A stretch of 25,076 bases of DNA, taken from assembly GCA_905215775.1 (NCBI GenBank), contig CAJMRM010000045.1, positions 1 to 25,076 on the forward strand, written 5' to 3'. The translations under genes were made by a program, and so were the position numbers. Below the pieces are notes generated by a model that did not search any database, was not told the DNA's origin, and saw only the letters and a program-made list of their open reading frames with translations. This document shows, in pieces, positions 8,672 to 17,530 of the stretch (within the stretch, counting starts at the first letter, position 1; each line of letters starts with the position of its first letter). Origin of the DNA: an uncultured bacterium. GTDB taxonomy: Bacteria > Bacillota > Clostridia > Lachnospirales > Lachnospiraceae.

Positions 8672-10090
8672 ATGATTTTCAGCAGTCTGGAATTCATATT
8701 TCAATTTTTGCCGGTATTTTTACTGGTCTACTTCATCTGCCCGGCCCGGTATAAAAATTTCTGCCTTTTTGCCGGAAGTATGATATTTTATCTGTACGGC
8801 GTCTGGGATACGCCGCTGTACCTGGCGCTTTTTGCAGCGTCCATGGCCGTGAATTATTTTTTTGGATGCCGGATCGCCCGCAGCCGGGCCAGATTCCGGC
8901 GGAAACGGCGGCTGTTCTGGGGAGTGGCCTATAATCTGTTCTGGCTGCTTCTGTTTAAATATACCGGCTTTTTTACAGAGAATATCAACGGCATCTTCCG
9001 CCTTATGGGGCTTTCCCTGGAGCTGCCGGTATTTTCTCCGGTGCTGCCGGTGGGGATCAGCTTTTATACCTTCCAGGCCATTTCCTATCTGGCAGATGTG
9101 TACCGGAAGACCGCGGGCTATGAGCCTTCGTTTGTGAACTTCGCTATGTATATCAGCATGTTCCCCCAGCTGATCGCCGGTCCCATTGTTACGTATTCCT
9201 CTGTTAAGAAGGAGATCACCCGCCGCACCCATTCCATGCGGGCGGTGGAGGAAGGCTTAAAGACCTTCACCATAGGTCTGGGACTTAAGGTCCTTCTGGC
9301 CAACCGGCTGGGCGGACTCTGGAATGAGGCCGGGACCGTGGGGTATGAAAGCATTTCCACGCCCTTTGCGTGGCTGGCCATTACAGCCTTCAGCCTCCAG
9401 ATCTATTTCGACTTTTACGGCTATTCCCTGATGGCGAAGGGGCTGGGGCGGATCATGGGCTTTACGCTTCCTGATAATTTTAACGACCCCTATCTGTCCC
9501 TTTCTATGACAGAGTTTTGGAGAAGATGGCATATGACCCTGGGAAGCTGGTTCCGGGATTATGTGTATATTCCCCTTGGAGGCAGCCGGAAGGGAAGGCT
9601 TCTGACCTTCAGGAATATGCTGGTGGTCTGGGCGCTTACCGGCTTCTGGCATGGAGCCAGCTGGAACTTTATCTTCTGGGGACTTCTGATGTTTGCCATG
9701 ATCTCTGTGGAAAAGCTGGGGCTCATACGGCTTTTGGAGGGGGGCCCGGTCCTGGGGCATCTGTATATGGCTTTCGCGATCCCTGTGAGCTGGGTCCTGT
9801 TTGCGGTGACGGATCTGCATCAGCTGGCCATTTATTTTGCCAGACTGTTCCCATTCCTTCCCCAGCCGGAGGCGGTCGCATATTTTGCCGGCGATTACTT
9901 AAAATACGGACGGATTTATGGGATCTCCCTGGCCGCAGGGCTGATCTTTGCCACCGGCCTTCCGATGAAGCTTTACAGGAGGTTTAAAAACAGCCCGGCA
10001 GCGGCGGTGACTCTTCTGGCTGTGTTCTGGGGCTGCGTTTACTGCATGAAAATGGGAATGGACGATCCGTTCCTGTATTTCCGGTTTTAA
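8672..10090 (+). CDS. MBOAT family membrane O-acyltransferase (AlgI/DltB-like)
   Basis: A 472-residue multi-pass membrane protein of the MBOAT family. It starts with the typical MIFSSLEFIFQFLPVFLLVYF helix. The conserved block WRRWHMTLGSWFRDYVYIPLGG contains His287, and the invariant catalytic His is His327 in FWHGASWNF. Such proteins pass an acyl group, usually acetyl, across the membrane for attachment to an envelope polysaccharide or teichoic acid. The partner encoded 33 bases downstream is an SGNH protein, the same arrangement as AlgI with AlgJ/AlgX or PatA with PatB. In-frame starts at 8588 (TTG, next to the pepT terminator) and 8648 exist. The ATG at 8672 has AAGGA upstream and matches the usual family N-terminus. 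Confidence 0.9.
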   Translation: MIFSSLEFIFQFLPVFLLVYFICPARYKNFCLFAGSMIFYLYGVWDTPLYLALFAASMAVNYFFGCRIARSRARFRRKRRLFWGVAYNLFWLLLFKYTGFFTENINGIFRLMGLSLELPVFSPVLPVGISFYTFQAISYLADVYRKTAGYEPSFVNFAMYISMFPQLIAGPIVTYSSVKKEITRRTHSMRAVEEGLKTFTIGLGLKVLLANRLGGLWNEAGTVGYESISTPFAWLAITAFSLQIYFDFYGYSLMAKGLGRIMGFTLPDNFNDPYLSLSMTEFWRRWHMTLGSWFRDYVYIPLGGSRKGRLLTFRNMLVVWALTGFWHGASWNFIFWGLLMFAMISVEKLGLIRLLEGGPVLGHLYMAFAIPVSWVLFAVTDLHQLAIYFARLFPFLPQPEAVAYFAGDYLKYGRIYGISLAAGLIFATGLPMKLYRRFKNSPAAAVTLLAVFWGCVYCMKMGMDDPFLYFRF

Positions 10091-10123
10091 TATTCCGGAG
10101 TGTGAAAAAGGAGAGTAAAAATT

Positions 10124-11074
10124 ATGAAGCGTTACTGGTACAGCATACTTTTGGCCGTCAGCCTGGTGGCAGCGACTGCGGTGGAATACGTTCCGGGCGC
10201 AGTGAGAAAACTGACGCCACGGAGCGAGGCGGCCGCCATGGAGCGGGAGAACGGTGAAGGAGCTGCGGAGGAAACGGATATGGAGGCCGCAGCAGAAACG
10301 GCCGGAGAAACGGACTGGCAGCCGGAGACTGGCCTGGCAGAGACAGAGGCGGAGCTTCCTGCCGAGATCCCGGAAACGGATTATGAAACGGCTGCATCCG
10401 GGGAGACCATCGCAGGATCCGCCCAGGAGCCGGGAACATCTGCCGGTGCGGCAGAAACCGATCCGCCAGCGGAGGAAACAGAAGCGGCGGGAGCCCCTTC
10501 TGTAACCTTGAACGAGGATTTTTCGGGGGTCTTATTTATCGGGGATTCCCGGACGGTGGGCCTGTCCGAATACGGGAATCTGGGACAGGCGGAGGTGTTC
10601 GCCGATTCCGGCATGAGTGTATTTACGCTTTTTAATAAGGCGGTAAAATTAAAATCCCAGGAAAAAAGCGGACTGGAGGAGCTCCTTACATCCCGGAAAT
10701 TCGATACGATCTTTTTCATGCTGGGCATCAACGAGCTGGGATATGATTATAATTCCATTGTAAAGCAGTATAAAAAGACCGTGGAAAGGGTCCATGAGCT
10801 GCAGCCGGAGGCCGTTATAGTCCTGGGGGCCAACCTTCATGTGACGGCAGAAAAGTCCTCGGGCAGCAATATCTATAACAACGACAGGATCAACGCCTTA
10901 AACCAGGACATTAAAGGCCTCGCAGAGGATTCTGGCTTTATCTATCTGGATGTGAACCAGGTATTCGACGACGAAAACGGAAATCTGGCGGCAGGATATT
11001 CCTCGGACGGCGCCCATGTGCTTGGAAAATATTATTCCGTATGGGTGGACTGGATCAAAGAAACACTAAAATAA
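10124..11074 (+). CDS. Secreted SGNH/GDSL hydrolase-like protein, probable acyltransferase partner
   Basis: A 316-residue exported protein. An N-terminal signal anchor (about residues 5-20) is followed by a long acidic low-complexity linker rich in Glu, Ala, Thr and Pro (about 35-125). The SGNH domain comes next: block I is GDSR with nucleophile Ser142, block III is LGINELG (Glu where Asp is usual), and block V is DGAH with Asp295 and His298. The linker probably carries the domain away from the membrane. With the MBOAT protein just upstream, it most likely finishes acyl transfer to, or trims acyl groups from, an envelope glycan; that role is inference. The ribosome site is AAAGGAGAG. Confidence 0.85.
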   Translation: MKRYWYSILLAVSLVAATAVEYVPGAVRKLTPRSEAAAMERENGEGAAEETDMEAAAETAGETDWQPETGLAETEAELPAEIPETDYETAASGETIAGSAQEPGTSAGAAETDPPAEETEAAGAPSVTLNEDFSGVLFIGDSRTVGLSEYGNLGQAEVFADSGMSVFTLFNKAVKLKSQEKSGLEELLTSRKFDTIFFMLGINELGYDYNSIVKQYKKTVERVHELQPEAVIVLGANLHVTAEKSSGSNIYNNDRINALNQDIKGLAEDSGFIYLDVNQVFDDENGNLAAGYSSDGAHVLGKYYSVWVDWIKETLK

Positions 11075-11078
11075 AAAA

Positions 11079-11125
11079 AGCCCGGGACCTTTGGGGAGCA
11101 TGGATCCTCCGGAGGGGCCCGGGCT
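11079..11125 (+). terminator. GC-rich hairpin after the SGNH gene
   Basis: AGCCCGGG at 11079-11086 pairs with CCCGGGCT at 11118-11125, with further partial pairing and a small internal palindrome (CCTCCGGAGG, 11106-11115). No T tract follows on the plus strand. The run of seven A before it would give a good U tail only for transcripts on the minus strand. It may still stop plus-strand transcription or protect the 3' end. Confidence 0.5.
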
Positions 11126-11208
11126 GCTTCTGTCAGGGGCCATGGCGGAAAAAGAGCCGGACGGAATGGAGATCCTCTGAAAAAACAGAGTGATGCGGGA
11201 AATGGATG

Positions 11209-11237
11209 TTGCCTAATCTTTCAAAACCCGGTATAAT
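11209..11237 (+). promoter_or_regulatory. Sigma-A-type promoter for the radical SAM / RNase G operon
   Basis: TTGCCT (-35) at 11209-11214, a 17-base spacer and a perfect TATAAT (-10) at 11232-11237. The leader to the first start would be about 90 bases and contains only a small GC-rich hairpin near 11262. Confidence 0.8.
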
Positions 11238-11334
11238 AAAAAATGATGCTGTTTTCTGCCGCTGCGGCGTTTCGGCTGCACAGACAGAGGGGACAGCAGA
11301 CTGTGTTTGATATTTTAAAGAAAAAGGATTGTTT

Positions 11335-13183
<1,849 letters not shown>

Positions 13184-13200
<17 letters not shown>

Positions 13201-13909
13201 ATTTTCCAAACAGGGAAACATGCGGTTCATCGGACACCTGGATATCATGCGCTATTTCCAGAAGGCCATGCGCAGGGCCGACGTGGACATCCGGTATTCG
13301 GAAGGTTTTTCGCCCCATCAGATCATGTCCTTTGCAGCGCCTCTGGGCGTGGGACTCACTGGAAGCGGAGAGTATCTGGATATTGAGGTCCTTTCCACAG
13401 AAAGCTCTGCACGGATGGTGGAGAGGCTCAATGGGCAGATGGTCGAGGGAATGGAGGTCCTCAGCTTTAAACGGCTGCCGGATTCTGCCGGAAATGCCAT
13501 GTCCCTGGTGGCAGCCTGTGATTATACGGTTTCCTTAAAAAAGGAATACGAAGATGTTCTTGGAATGGATTCCTGTGAATTTTTCACTGGACTTTGCCGG
13601 TTTATCGAAGCCGGAGATCTGAATATCGTTAAAAAAACGAAAAAAGGCGAAAAACAGATGGATCTGAAGCCGTATATTTATGAATACCGGATGTCCGGGG
13701 ACGGCAGCTCCATTTTCCTCAGGCTTTCTGCCGGAAGCGCCGCCAACGTGAAGCCAGAGCTGCTTCTGGAGGCCTTCTGCCGGAGTCTCGAAAAGGAGTT
13801 TCCGGTTTTCGGCTTTTCCATCAACCGGGAAGAGGTCTATGCGGACACAGGCACAGAGGAGTGCCATGAATTCGTAACGCTGGAATCTTTTGGTGAAGAC
13901 ATTGAATAA
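13184..13909 (+). CDS. Radical-SAM-associated DUF2344 protein (TIGR03936 type)
   Basis: A 241-residue protein of the TIGR03936/DUF2344 family, known from its constant pairing with B12-type radical SAM proteins. The conserved N-terminus is visible: KFSKQGNMRFIGHLD, then MRRADVDIRYSEGFSPH. No enzyme activity is established. The pairing and the 17-base overlap suggest it acts with the upstream enzyme, perhaps as a substrate-binding partner. AGGAGG at 13170-13175 favours the TTG at 13184 (eight bases away) over an in-frame GTG at 13175, which overlaps that site. The stop overlaps the following gene's probable start by eight bases. Confidence 0.85.
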
Positions 13910-15113
13910 ACTGATTTTTACTGAATTACGGGGACGGACGGTGTCCGTCCTTGTTTCTGGAAGCCGTGTCCTCCAGATCGGGACGGCTCCGGACCGGGAG
14001 GAGCATGTCCTGGGAACGGTCTGCGTGGGAACGGTCCGGAACATCGTAAAAAATATCAACGCCGCTTTTGTGGAGTACAGTCCCGGGATCAACGGCTATT
14101 ACAGCCTGACGGAAAACCGGTTCCATCGCTTCACAGACGGAAGAGAAGGAACGGCGCCCTTGAGAAACGGCGATGAGATCCTGGTGCAGACGGCCAGGGC
14201 TGCGGTAAAAACAAAAGACGCAGTGCTGACCTCGAAGCTTTCCATGACAGGAGCCTACGGAGTCCTTACTCTTGGGGATCATGGACTGGGCATCTCTTCA
14301 AAGATCCGGGACAATGCCTGGAGAGAGCAGATGAAGGAATGGTGGGAGCAGGAAGGAACGGCCCTCCTTTCTGAAAACGGCCTCCTGCCAGCCGGTTTTA
14401 TCCTGAGGACCAACGCATACGGCGTTTTGCCGGAGGAGATCCGGCTGGAGCTGGAAGGTCTGGCCGGACGGATGAGGCGGCTTCTGGAGATCGGCAGGAG
14501 CCGCACGGCGGGCAGTATCCTTTACAGGCCGGAAAGCTTTTTCATCCGCACCGCCATGGATGTCCGCCGGGAGGAAACAGAAGAGATCCTTACGGATCTT
14601 CCGGAGGTCTGCCAGGAGCTTCTGGAGGCCGGAGCGGGAAAGATCCAGGTTCCGGTGCGGTTTTATTCGGACGAGTATCCGCTGTCTGCCCTGTACCGGC
14701 TGGAGGCTGCCCTGGACCGGGCCCTGGGAAAGACGGTCTGGCTCCGTTCCGGCGGATATCTGGTCATTGAACCCACAGAGGCGATGACCGTTATCGATGT
14801 AAACACCGGTAAGAACACTGATAAAAAAACGGCGTCTGAAACGTATATGAAAACAAATTTAGAGGCTGCGGAGGAGATCGCCGTCCAGCTGCGGCTCAGA
14901 AACCTTTCGGGGATCATTCTGGTGGATTTCATCGACATGAAGGAAAAGGCCCAGAACCAGGAGCTTCTGAGAAGACTTCGCCAGTACCTGGCGGCGGATC
15001 CGGTTAAAACGGTGCTGGTGGACATGACTCCCCTGGGGCTGGTGGAGATCACGAGAAAAAAGACCATGAGCCCCCTCCATGAGCAGTTCTGCCGCGGCGG
15101 AAAAAATTACTGA
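13902..15113 (+). CDS. rng: Ribonuclease E/G family endoribonuclease
   Basis: A protein of about 403 residues of the RNase E/G family, which cuts single-stranded RNA in rRNA processing and mRNA decay. An S1-like domain is visible in the first 110 residues (GTVRNIVKNINAAFVEYSPGINGYY). The catalytic metal site is Asp299 (VIDVNTGK) and Asp342 (VDFIDMK), with the same 43-residue spacing as Asp303/Asp346 of E. coli RNase E. The protein ends shortly after ITRKK and lacks the CPxCxGxG zinc-link of the enteric enzymes. The start is uncertain: TTG 13902 gives the family-like MNKLIF and has GGTGA upstream, while TTG 13890 and GTG 13893 are also in frame. It overlaps the DUF2344 gene. Confidence 0.88.
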   Translation: MNKLIFTELRGRTVSVLVSGSRVLQIGTAPDREEHVLGTVCVGTVRNIVKNINAAFVEYSPGINGYYSLTENRFHRFTDGREGTAPLRNGDEILVQTARAAVKTKDAVLTSKLSMTGAYGVLTLGDHGLGISSKIRDNAWREQMKEWWEQEGTALLSENGLLPAGFILRTNAYGVLPEEIRLELEGLAGRMRRLLEIGRSRTAGSILYRPESFFIRTAMDVRREETEEILTDLPEVCQELLEAGAGKIQVPVRFYSDEYPLSALYRLEAALDRALGKTVWLRSGGYLVIEPTEAMTVIDVNTGKNTDKKTASETYMKTNLEAAEEIAVQLRLRNLSGIILVDFIDMKEKAQNQELLRRLRQYLAADPVKTVLVDMTPLGLVEITRKKTMSPLHEQFCRGGKNY

Positions 15114-15123
15114 TAATTATCCC

Positions 15124-15151
15124 TTTGTTTTTAGGGGAAATATGGTATAAT
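15124..15151 (+). promoter_or_regulatory. Probable promoter with extended -10 inside a palindrome
   Basis: TGGTATAAT at 15143-15151 is a consensus extended -10 element. The -35 is weak (TTTGTT at 15124-15129, 16-base spacer). The -10 lies in the left arm of a 13-bp perfect inverted repeat. It could serve the F420-ligase-like gene at 15453, although two further -10-like boxes occur in the downstream repeats. Confidence 0.45.
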
Positions 15152-15176
15152 GTCTGTGAAGCGGACATTATACCAT
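15142..15176. repeat. 13-bp perfect inverted repeat overlapping a -10 box
   Basis: ATGGTATAATGTC at 15142-15154 is repeated in reverse at 15164-15176 around a nine-base loop. Because of the symmetry both strands carry TGGTATAAT. The second copy (15253-15287) is degenerate at two positions of its left arm. In the third (15364-15398) the arms also mismatch at two positions. Confidence 0.95.
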
Positions 15177-15398
15177 CGCGCATCTGGTTTTCGCGTTTAC
15201 CGCGAAAATCCAGGCGGTGAATTCTCCCGCAGGGGTGCTGTGTCCGGAGGACATAGCATAATGTCTGTGAAGCGGACATTATACCATCGCGCATCTGGTT
15301 TTCGCGTTTACCGCGAAAATCCAGGCGGTGAATTCTCCCGCAGGGGTGCTGTGTCCGGAGGACATAGTATAATGTCTGTGAAGCGGACCTTATACCAT
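15150..15398. repeat. 111-bp tandem repeat, two full copies and a partial third
   Basis: Units are 15150-15260, 15261-15371 and 15372-15398 (first 27 bases only). Units 1 and 2 differ at one base (C at 15257, T at 15368); the partial unit differs by one base near 15389. Each full unit holds three hairpins. The first is the GACATTATA palindrome. The second is CTGG-TTTTCGCG paired with CGCGAAAA-T-CCAG (15184-15213 in unit 1). The third is CTGTGTCC paired with GGACATAG (15238-15256). The block occupies most of the 339-base gap between the RNase G gene and the F420-ligase-like gene. Nothing else was seen there apart from the promoter and the downstream ribosome site. Confidence 0.97.
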
Positions 15399-15413
15399 TC
15401 GCAGGATCAATGA
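15150..15413 (+). CDS. Possible repeat-encoded ORF (doubtful)
   Basis: An 87-codon frame runs through the tandem repeat because 111 is a multiple of three. It encodes a 37-residue unit beginning MSVKRTLYHRASGF, twice in full and once in part, and stops 39 bases before the next gene. The second and third ATG codons have GGAGG 10 bases upstream, supplied by the repeat. The peptide is basic and has no recognised domain. An open frame is expected by chance when a short open unit is duplicated exactly, so I regard it as probably non-coding. Confidence 0.2.
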   Translation: MSVKRTLYHRASGFRVYRENPGGEFSRRGAVSGGHSIMSVKRTLYHRASGFRVYRENPGGEFSRRGAVSGGHSIMSVKRTLYHSQDQ

Positions 15414-15452
15414 ATCACTTATATTTTTTATAAAGGAAATGAGGTACAGAAT

Positions 15453-16643
15453 ATGAGGACTGTTGGAACCGTATCCAGAGGCGTGAGATGCCCTGTTGTA
15501 AAAGAAGGAGACGATCTGATCCAGATCGTAACAGCGGCTGTCGCTGATATGGGAAGGGAAGAGCATATCACATTCCATGAAAAAGACATCGTGGCTGTGA
15601 CGGAGGCCGTTGTGGCCCGCACACAGGGCAACTATGCCAGCACAGACGACATTGCAAAGGACTGCCGCGCAAAGTTTGGCTGTGATACCATTGCCATTAC
15701 GTTTCCGATCTTAAGCCGGAACCGGATCGCCATCTGCTTAAAAGGCATTGCCAAAGCGTTTAAGAAGGTTTATATTCTGATGAGCTATCCCGCAGATGAG
15801 GTGGGAAATCACTTGTTTGACGACGATCTTCTGGATGAGAAGGGCGTTAATCCGTATTCGGATGTGATGGATGAGAAAAAATACAGGGAAGTTTTCGGAT
15901 ATGTAAAGCATCCGTTTACAGGCGTGGATTATGTGGCTTATTATAAGGAGCTGTTTGAGGCCGAGGGCTGTCAGCCGGAATTTATCTTTGCCAACGACTG
16001 CCGCGCTGTGCTTCCTTATACAAAAAATATCCTCTGCTGCGATATCCATACCAGAGAACGCTCCAAACGGAGACTGCTGGCTGCGGGAGCAGAAAAGGTG
16101 CTGACGCTGGCGGATATCATGAATGCCCCGGTGGACGGAAGCGGCTACAACGAGCAGTACGGCCTGTACGGCTCCAATAAGGCCACAGAGGACACAGTAA
16201 AGCTTTTCCCGAGAAACTGCGGTGCGTTTGTGGAAAATCTCCAGAAGAGCCTTGCAGAGGCCACCGGCGTGAAGATGAACTGCATGATCTACGGAGACGG
16301 CGCGTTCAAGGATCCGGTAGGGAAGATCTGGGAGCTGGCTGACCCGGTGGTAAGCCCTGCGTATACAGAGCGCCTGGAGGGAACTCCCAACGAGCTGAAA
16401 TTAAAATATCTGGCAGACAATGACTTCAAGGATCTGAAGGGTGAGGAGCTCACCAAGGCCATGAAGGAAAAGATCGAAGCCAAGGACGGCAGCTTAAAGG
16501 GCAGCATGGCCTCCCAGGGAACGACGCCCAGACGGCTGACAGACCTGATCGGCTCCCTCTGCGACCTGACCTCCGGTTCCGGAGACAAGGGAACTCCCAT
16601 TGTATTTATCCAGGGATATTTTGATACATTTGCAGAACAGTAA
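15453..16643 (+). CDS. Coenzyme F420-0:L-glutamate ligase (CofE/FbiB) family protein
   Basis: A 396-residue protein with the F420 gamma-glutamyl ligase fold. The N-terminal half has VKEGDDLIQIV and DIVAVTEAVVARTQGN, the family's entry motifs, and the C-terminal half has MIYGDGAFKDPVGKIWELADP. In archaea and actinobacteria this family adds glutamate to the F420 side chain. Gut clostridia are not known to make F420 and no other F420 gene is present here, so the true substrate is unknown. A gamma-glutamyl-type ligation is the best general guess. The ATG has GAGG eight bases upstream. It lies downstream of the 111-bp tandem repeat and upstream of the L21 operon, with its own hairpin at the end. 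Confidence 0.85.
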   Translation: MRTVGTVSRGVRCPVVKEGDDLIQIVTAAVADMGREEHITFHEKDIVAVTEAVVARTQGNYASTDDIAKDCRAKFGCDTIAITFPILSRNRIAICLKGIAKAFKKVYILMSYPADEVGNHLFDDDLLDEKGVNPYSDVMDEKKYREVFGYVKHPFTGVDYVAYYKELFEAEGCQPEFIFANDCRAVLPYTKNILCCDIHTRERSKRRLLAAGAEKVLTLADIMNAPVDGSGYNEQYGLYGSNKATEDTVKLFPRNCGAFVENLQKSLAEATGVKMNCMIYGDGAFKDPVGKIWELADPVVSPAYTERLEGTPNELKLKYLADNDFKDLKGEELTKAMKEKIEAKDGSLKGSMASQGTTPRRLTDLIGSLCDLTSGSGDKGTPIVFIQGYFDTFAEQ

Positions 16644-16649
16644 AAACGG

Positions 16650-16703
16650 GGCGCTGCCGGCGGGTGGATCTCACCTGGCCTGCGGCGCCTGTTTGGCCTT
16701 TTA
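16650..16703 (+). terminator. Probable terminator after the F420-ligase-like gene
   Basis: GGCGC-TGC...GGTG (16650-16666) pairs with CACC...GC-GGCGCC (16672-16689) with a few mismatches and a GATCT loop. A broken T-rich stretch (TGTTTGGCCTTTTAT) follows. The stem is strong but the tail is imperfect. Confidence 0.65.
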
Positions 16704-16769
16704 TGGGAAAGGCAATGACCGGGAATGGTTTTTTTCGGCGTTTTCCGGCTATAAATCTTATAAAAATAG

Positions 16770-16798
16770 TTGACAGATGAAGAAACAGATGCTATTAT
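16770..16798 (+). promoter_or_regulatory. Strong sigma-A promoter for the rplU operon
   Basis: Consensus TTGACA at 16770-16775, a 17-base spacer and TATTAT at 16793-16798. An A/T-rich stretch (ATAAATCTTATAAAAATAG) lies just upstream as a possible UP element. This is among the best promoters in the window, as expected for ribosomal protein genes. Confidence 0.9.
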
Positions 16799-16805
16799 AC
16801 TATAG

Positions 16806-16866
16806 TATGCCGCACAGTGAGGTCTGCAAGGAGTTCCTGAAGGAACACACCGTAACTGGCGAGTAA
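16806..16866 (+). promoter_or_regulatory. L21 leader-like RNA element
   Basis: The transcribed leader between the promoter and rplU contains GCCGCACAGTGAGGTCTGC, then a perfect GTTCC-TGAA-GGAAC hairpin (16833-16846), then CCGTAACTGGCGAGTAATG. Position and features fit the Firmicute ribosomal protein L21 leader, through which L21 is thought to repress its own operon. The assignment comes from memory of the motif and its context, not from a covariance search. Confidence 0.6.
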
Positions 16867-16885
16867 TGATAATAGGAGGTGCAAT

Positions 16886-17194
16886 ATGTACGCGATTATT
16901 GCAACAGGTGGTAAGCAGTATAAAGTAGCCGTAGGCGACAGCATCAAGATTGAGAGACTGGACGCAGAAGTAGGTTCTGTTGTTACATTTGATCAGGTTC
17001 TGGCTGTAAACAACGGCGAGCTTACGATCGGATGCCCCACAGTGGAAAACGCAACTGTTTCCGCAACCGTTGAGAAGGTTGGCAAGGGCAAAAAAGTTAT
17101 CGTTTACAAGTATAAGCGCAAAACTGGCTATCACAAGAAAAACGGCCACAGACAGCTTTATACCCAGGTTAAGATTGACAAGATCAACGCTTAA
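16886..17194 (+). CDS. rplU: 50S ribosomal protein L21
   Basis: A 102-residue L21, full length, beginning MYAIIATGGKQYKV and containing the conserved KYKRKTGYHKKNGHRQ stretch near residues 74-89 that contacts 23S rRNA. TAGGAGG lies upstream of the ATG. It is the first gene of the rplU-prp-rpmA operon, behind a strong promoter and a leader hairpin. Its stop is six bases before prp. Confidence 0.98.
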   Translation: MYAIIATGGKQYKVAVGDSIKIERLDAEVGSVVTFDQVLAVNNGELTIGCPTVENATVSATVEKVGKGKKVIVYKYKRKTGYHKKNGHRQLYTQVKIDKINA

Positions 17195-17200
17195 TTTTGT

Positions 17201-17530
17201 ATGATTCAGGTAATTATCCTGCGCGATAAGGACAGAAAAGAAAAAGGGATCGAAATAAGCGGTCATGCTGGCTATGCAGAATACGGACAGGATATCATAT
17301 GTTCTGCTGTTTCTGTGCTGGCTCTCAACATGGCGAATTCCGTCGAACAGTTTACAGACGATCATTTCGAGGGAAGTGTTTCAGAGGATGGAGGCCAATT
17401 CTCATTCCTTTTCCCCGATTCCATGAGTCCTGAGTCGCAGCTCCTAATGAAGTCCCTGATCCTCGGGCTGACTAATATCCGGGATGAATACGGAGCGGAA
17501 TATATCAATTTTCGATTCAGGGAGGTGTAA
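17201..17530 (+). CDS. prp: Ribosomal-processing cysteine protease Prp
   Basis: A 109-residue Prp protease (formerly YsxB). The catalytic His22 and Cys34 lie in GHAGYAEYGQDIICSAVS, at the same numbers as in the Staphylococcus aureus enzyme. Prp cuts the N-terminal extension from ribosomal protein L27, whose gene follows after five bases. No Shine-Dalgarno is visible before the ATG (the spacer is TTTTGT), so translation probably depends on ribosomes finishing rplU. This would keep the protease low relative to the two ribosomal proteins. Confidence 0.96.
   Translation: MIQVIILRDKDRKEKGIEISGHAGYAEYGQDIICSAVSVLALNMANSVEQFTDDHFEGSVSEDGGQFSFLFPDSMSPESQLLMKSLILGLTNIRDEYGAEYINFRFREV

Noticed and set aside
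15049..15294. Minus-strand open frame through the tandem repeat
   Set aside because: It arises from the same duplicated unit, starts inside the repeat without a proper ribosome site, and ends inside the RNase G gene.
15150..15398. CRISPR-like repeats
   Set aside because: The copies are 111 bases long and directly abutting, with no unique spacers and no cas genes.
16289..17365. Minus-strand open frame (358 codons) across three genes
   Set aside because: It runs antisense through the F420-ligase-like gene, the rplU promoter and leader, rplU and prp, and has no recognisable motif.
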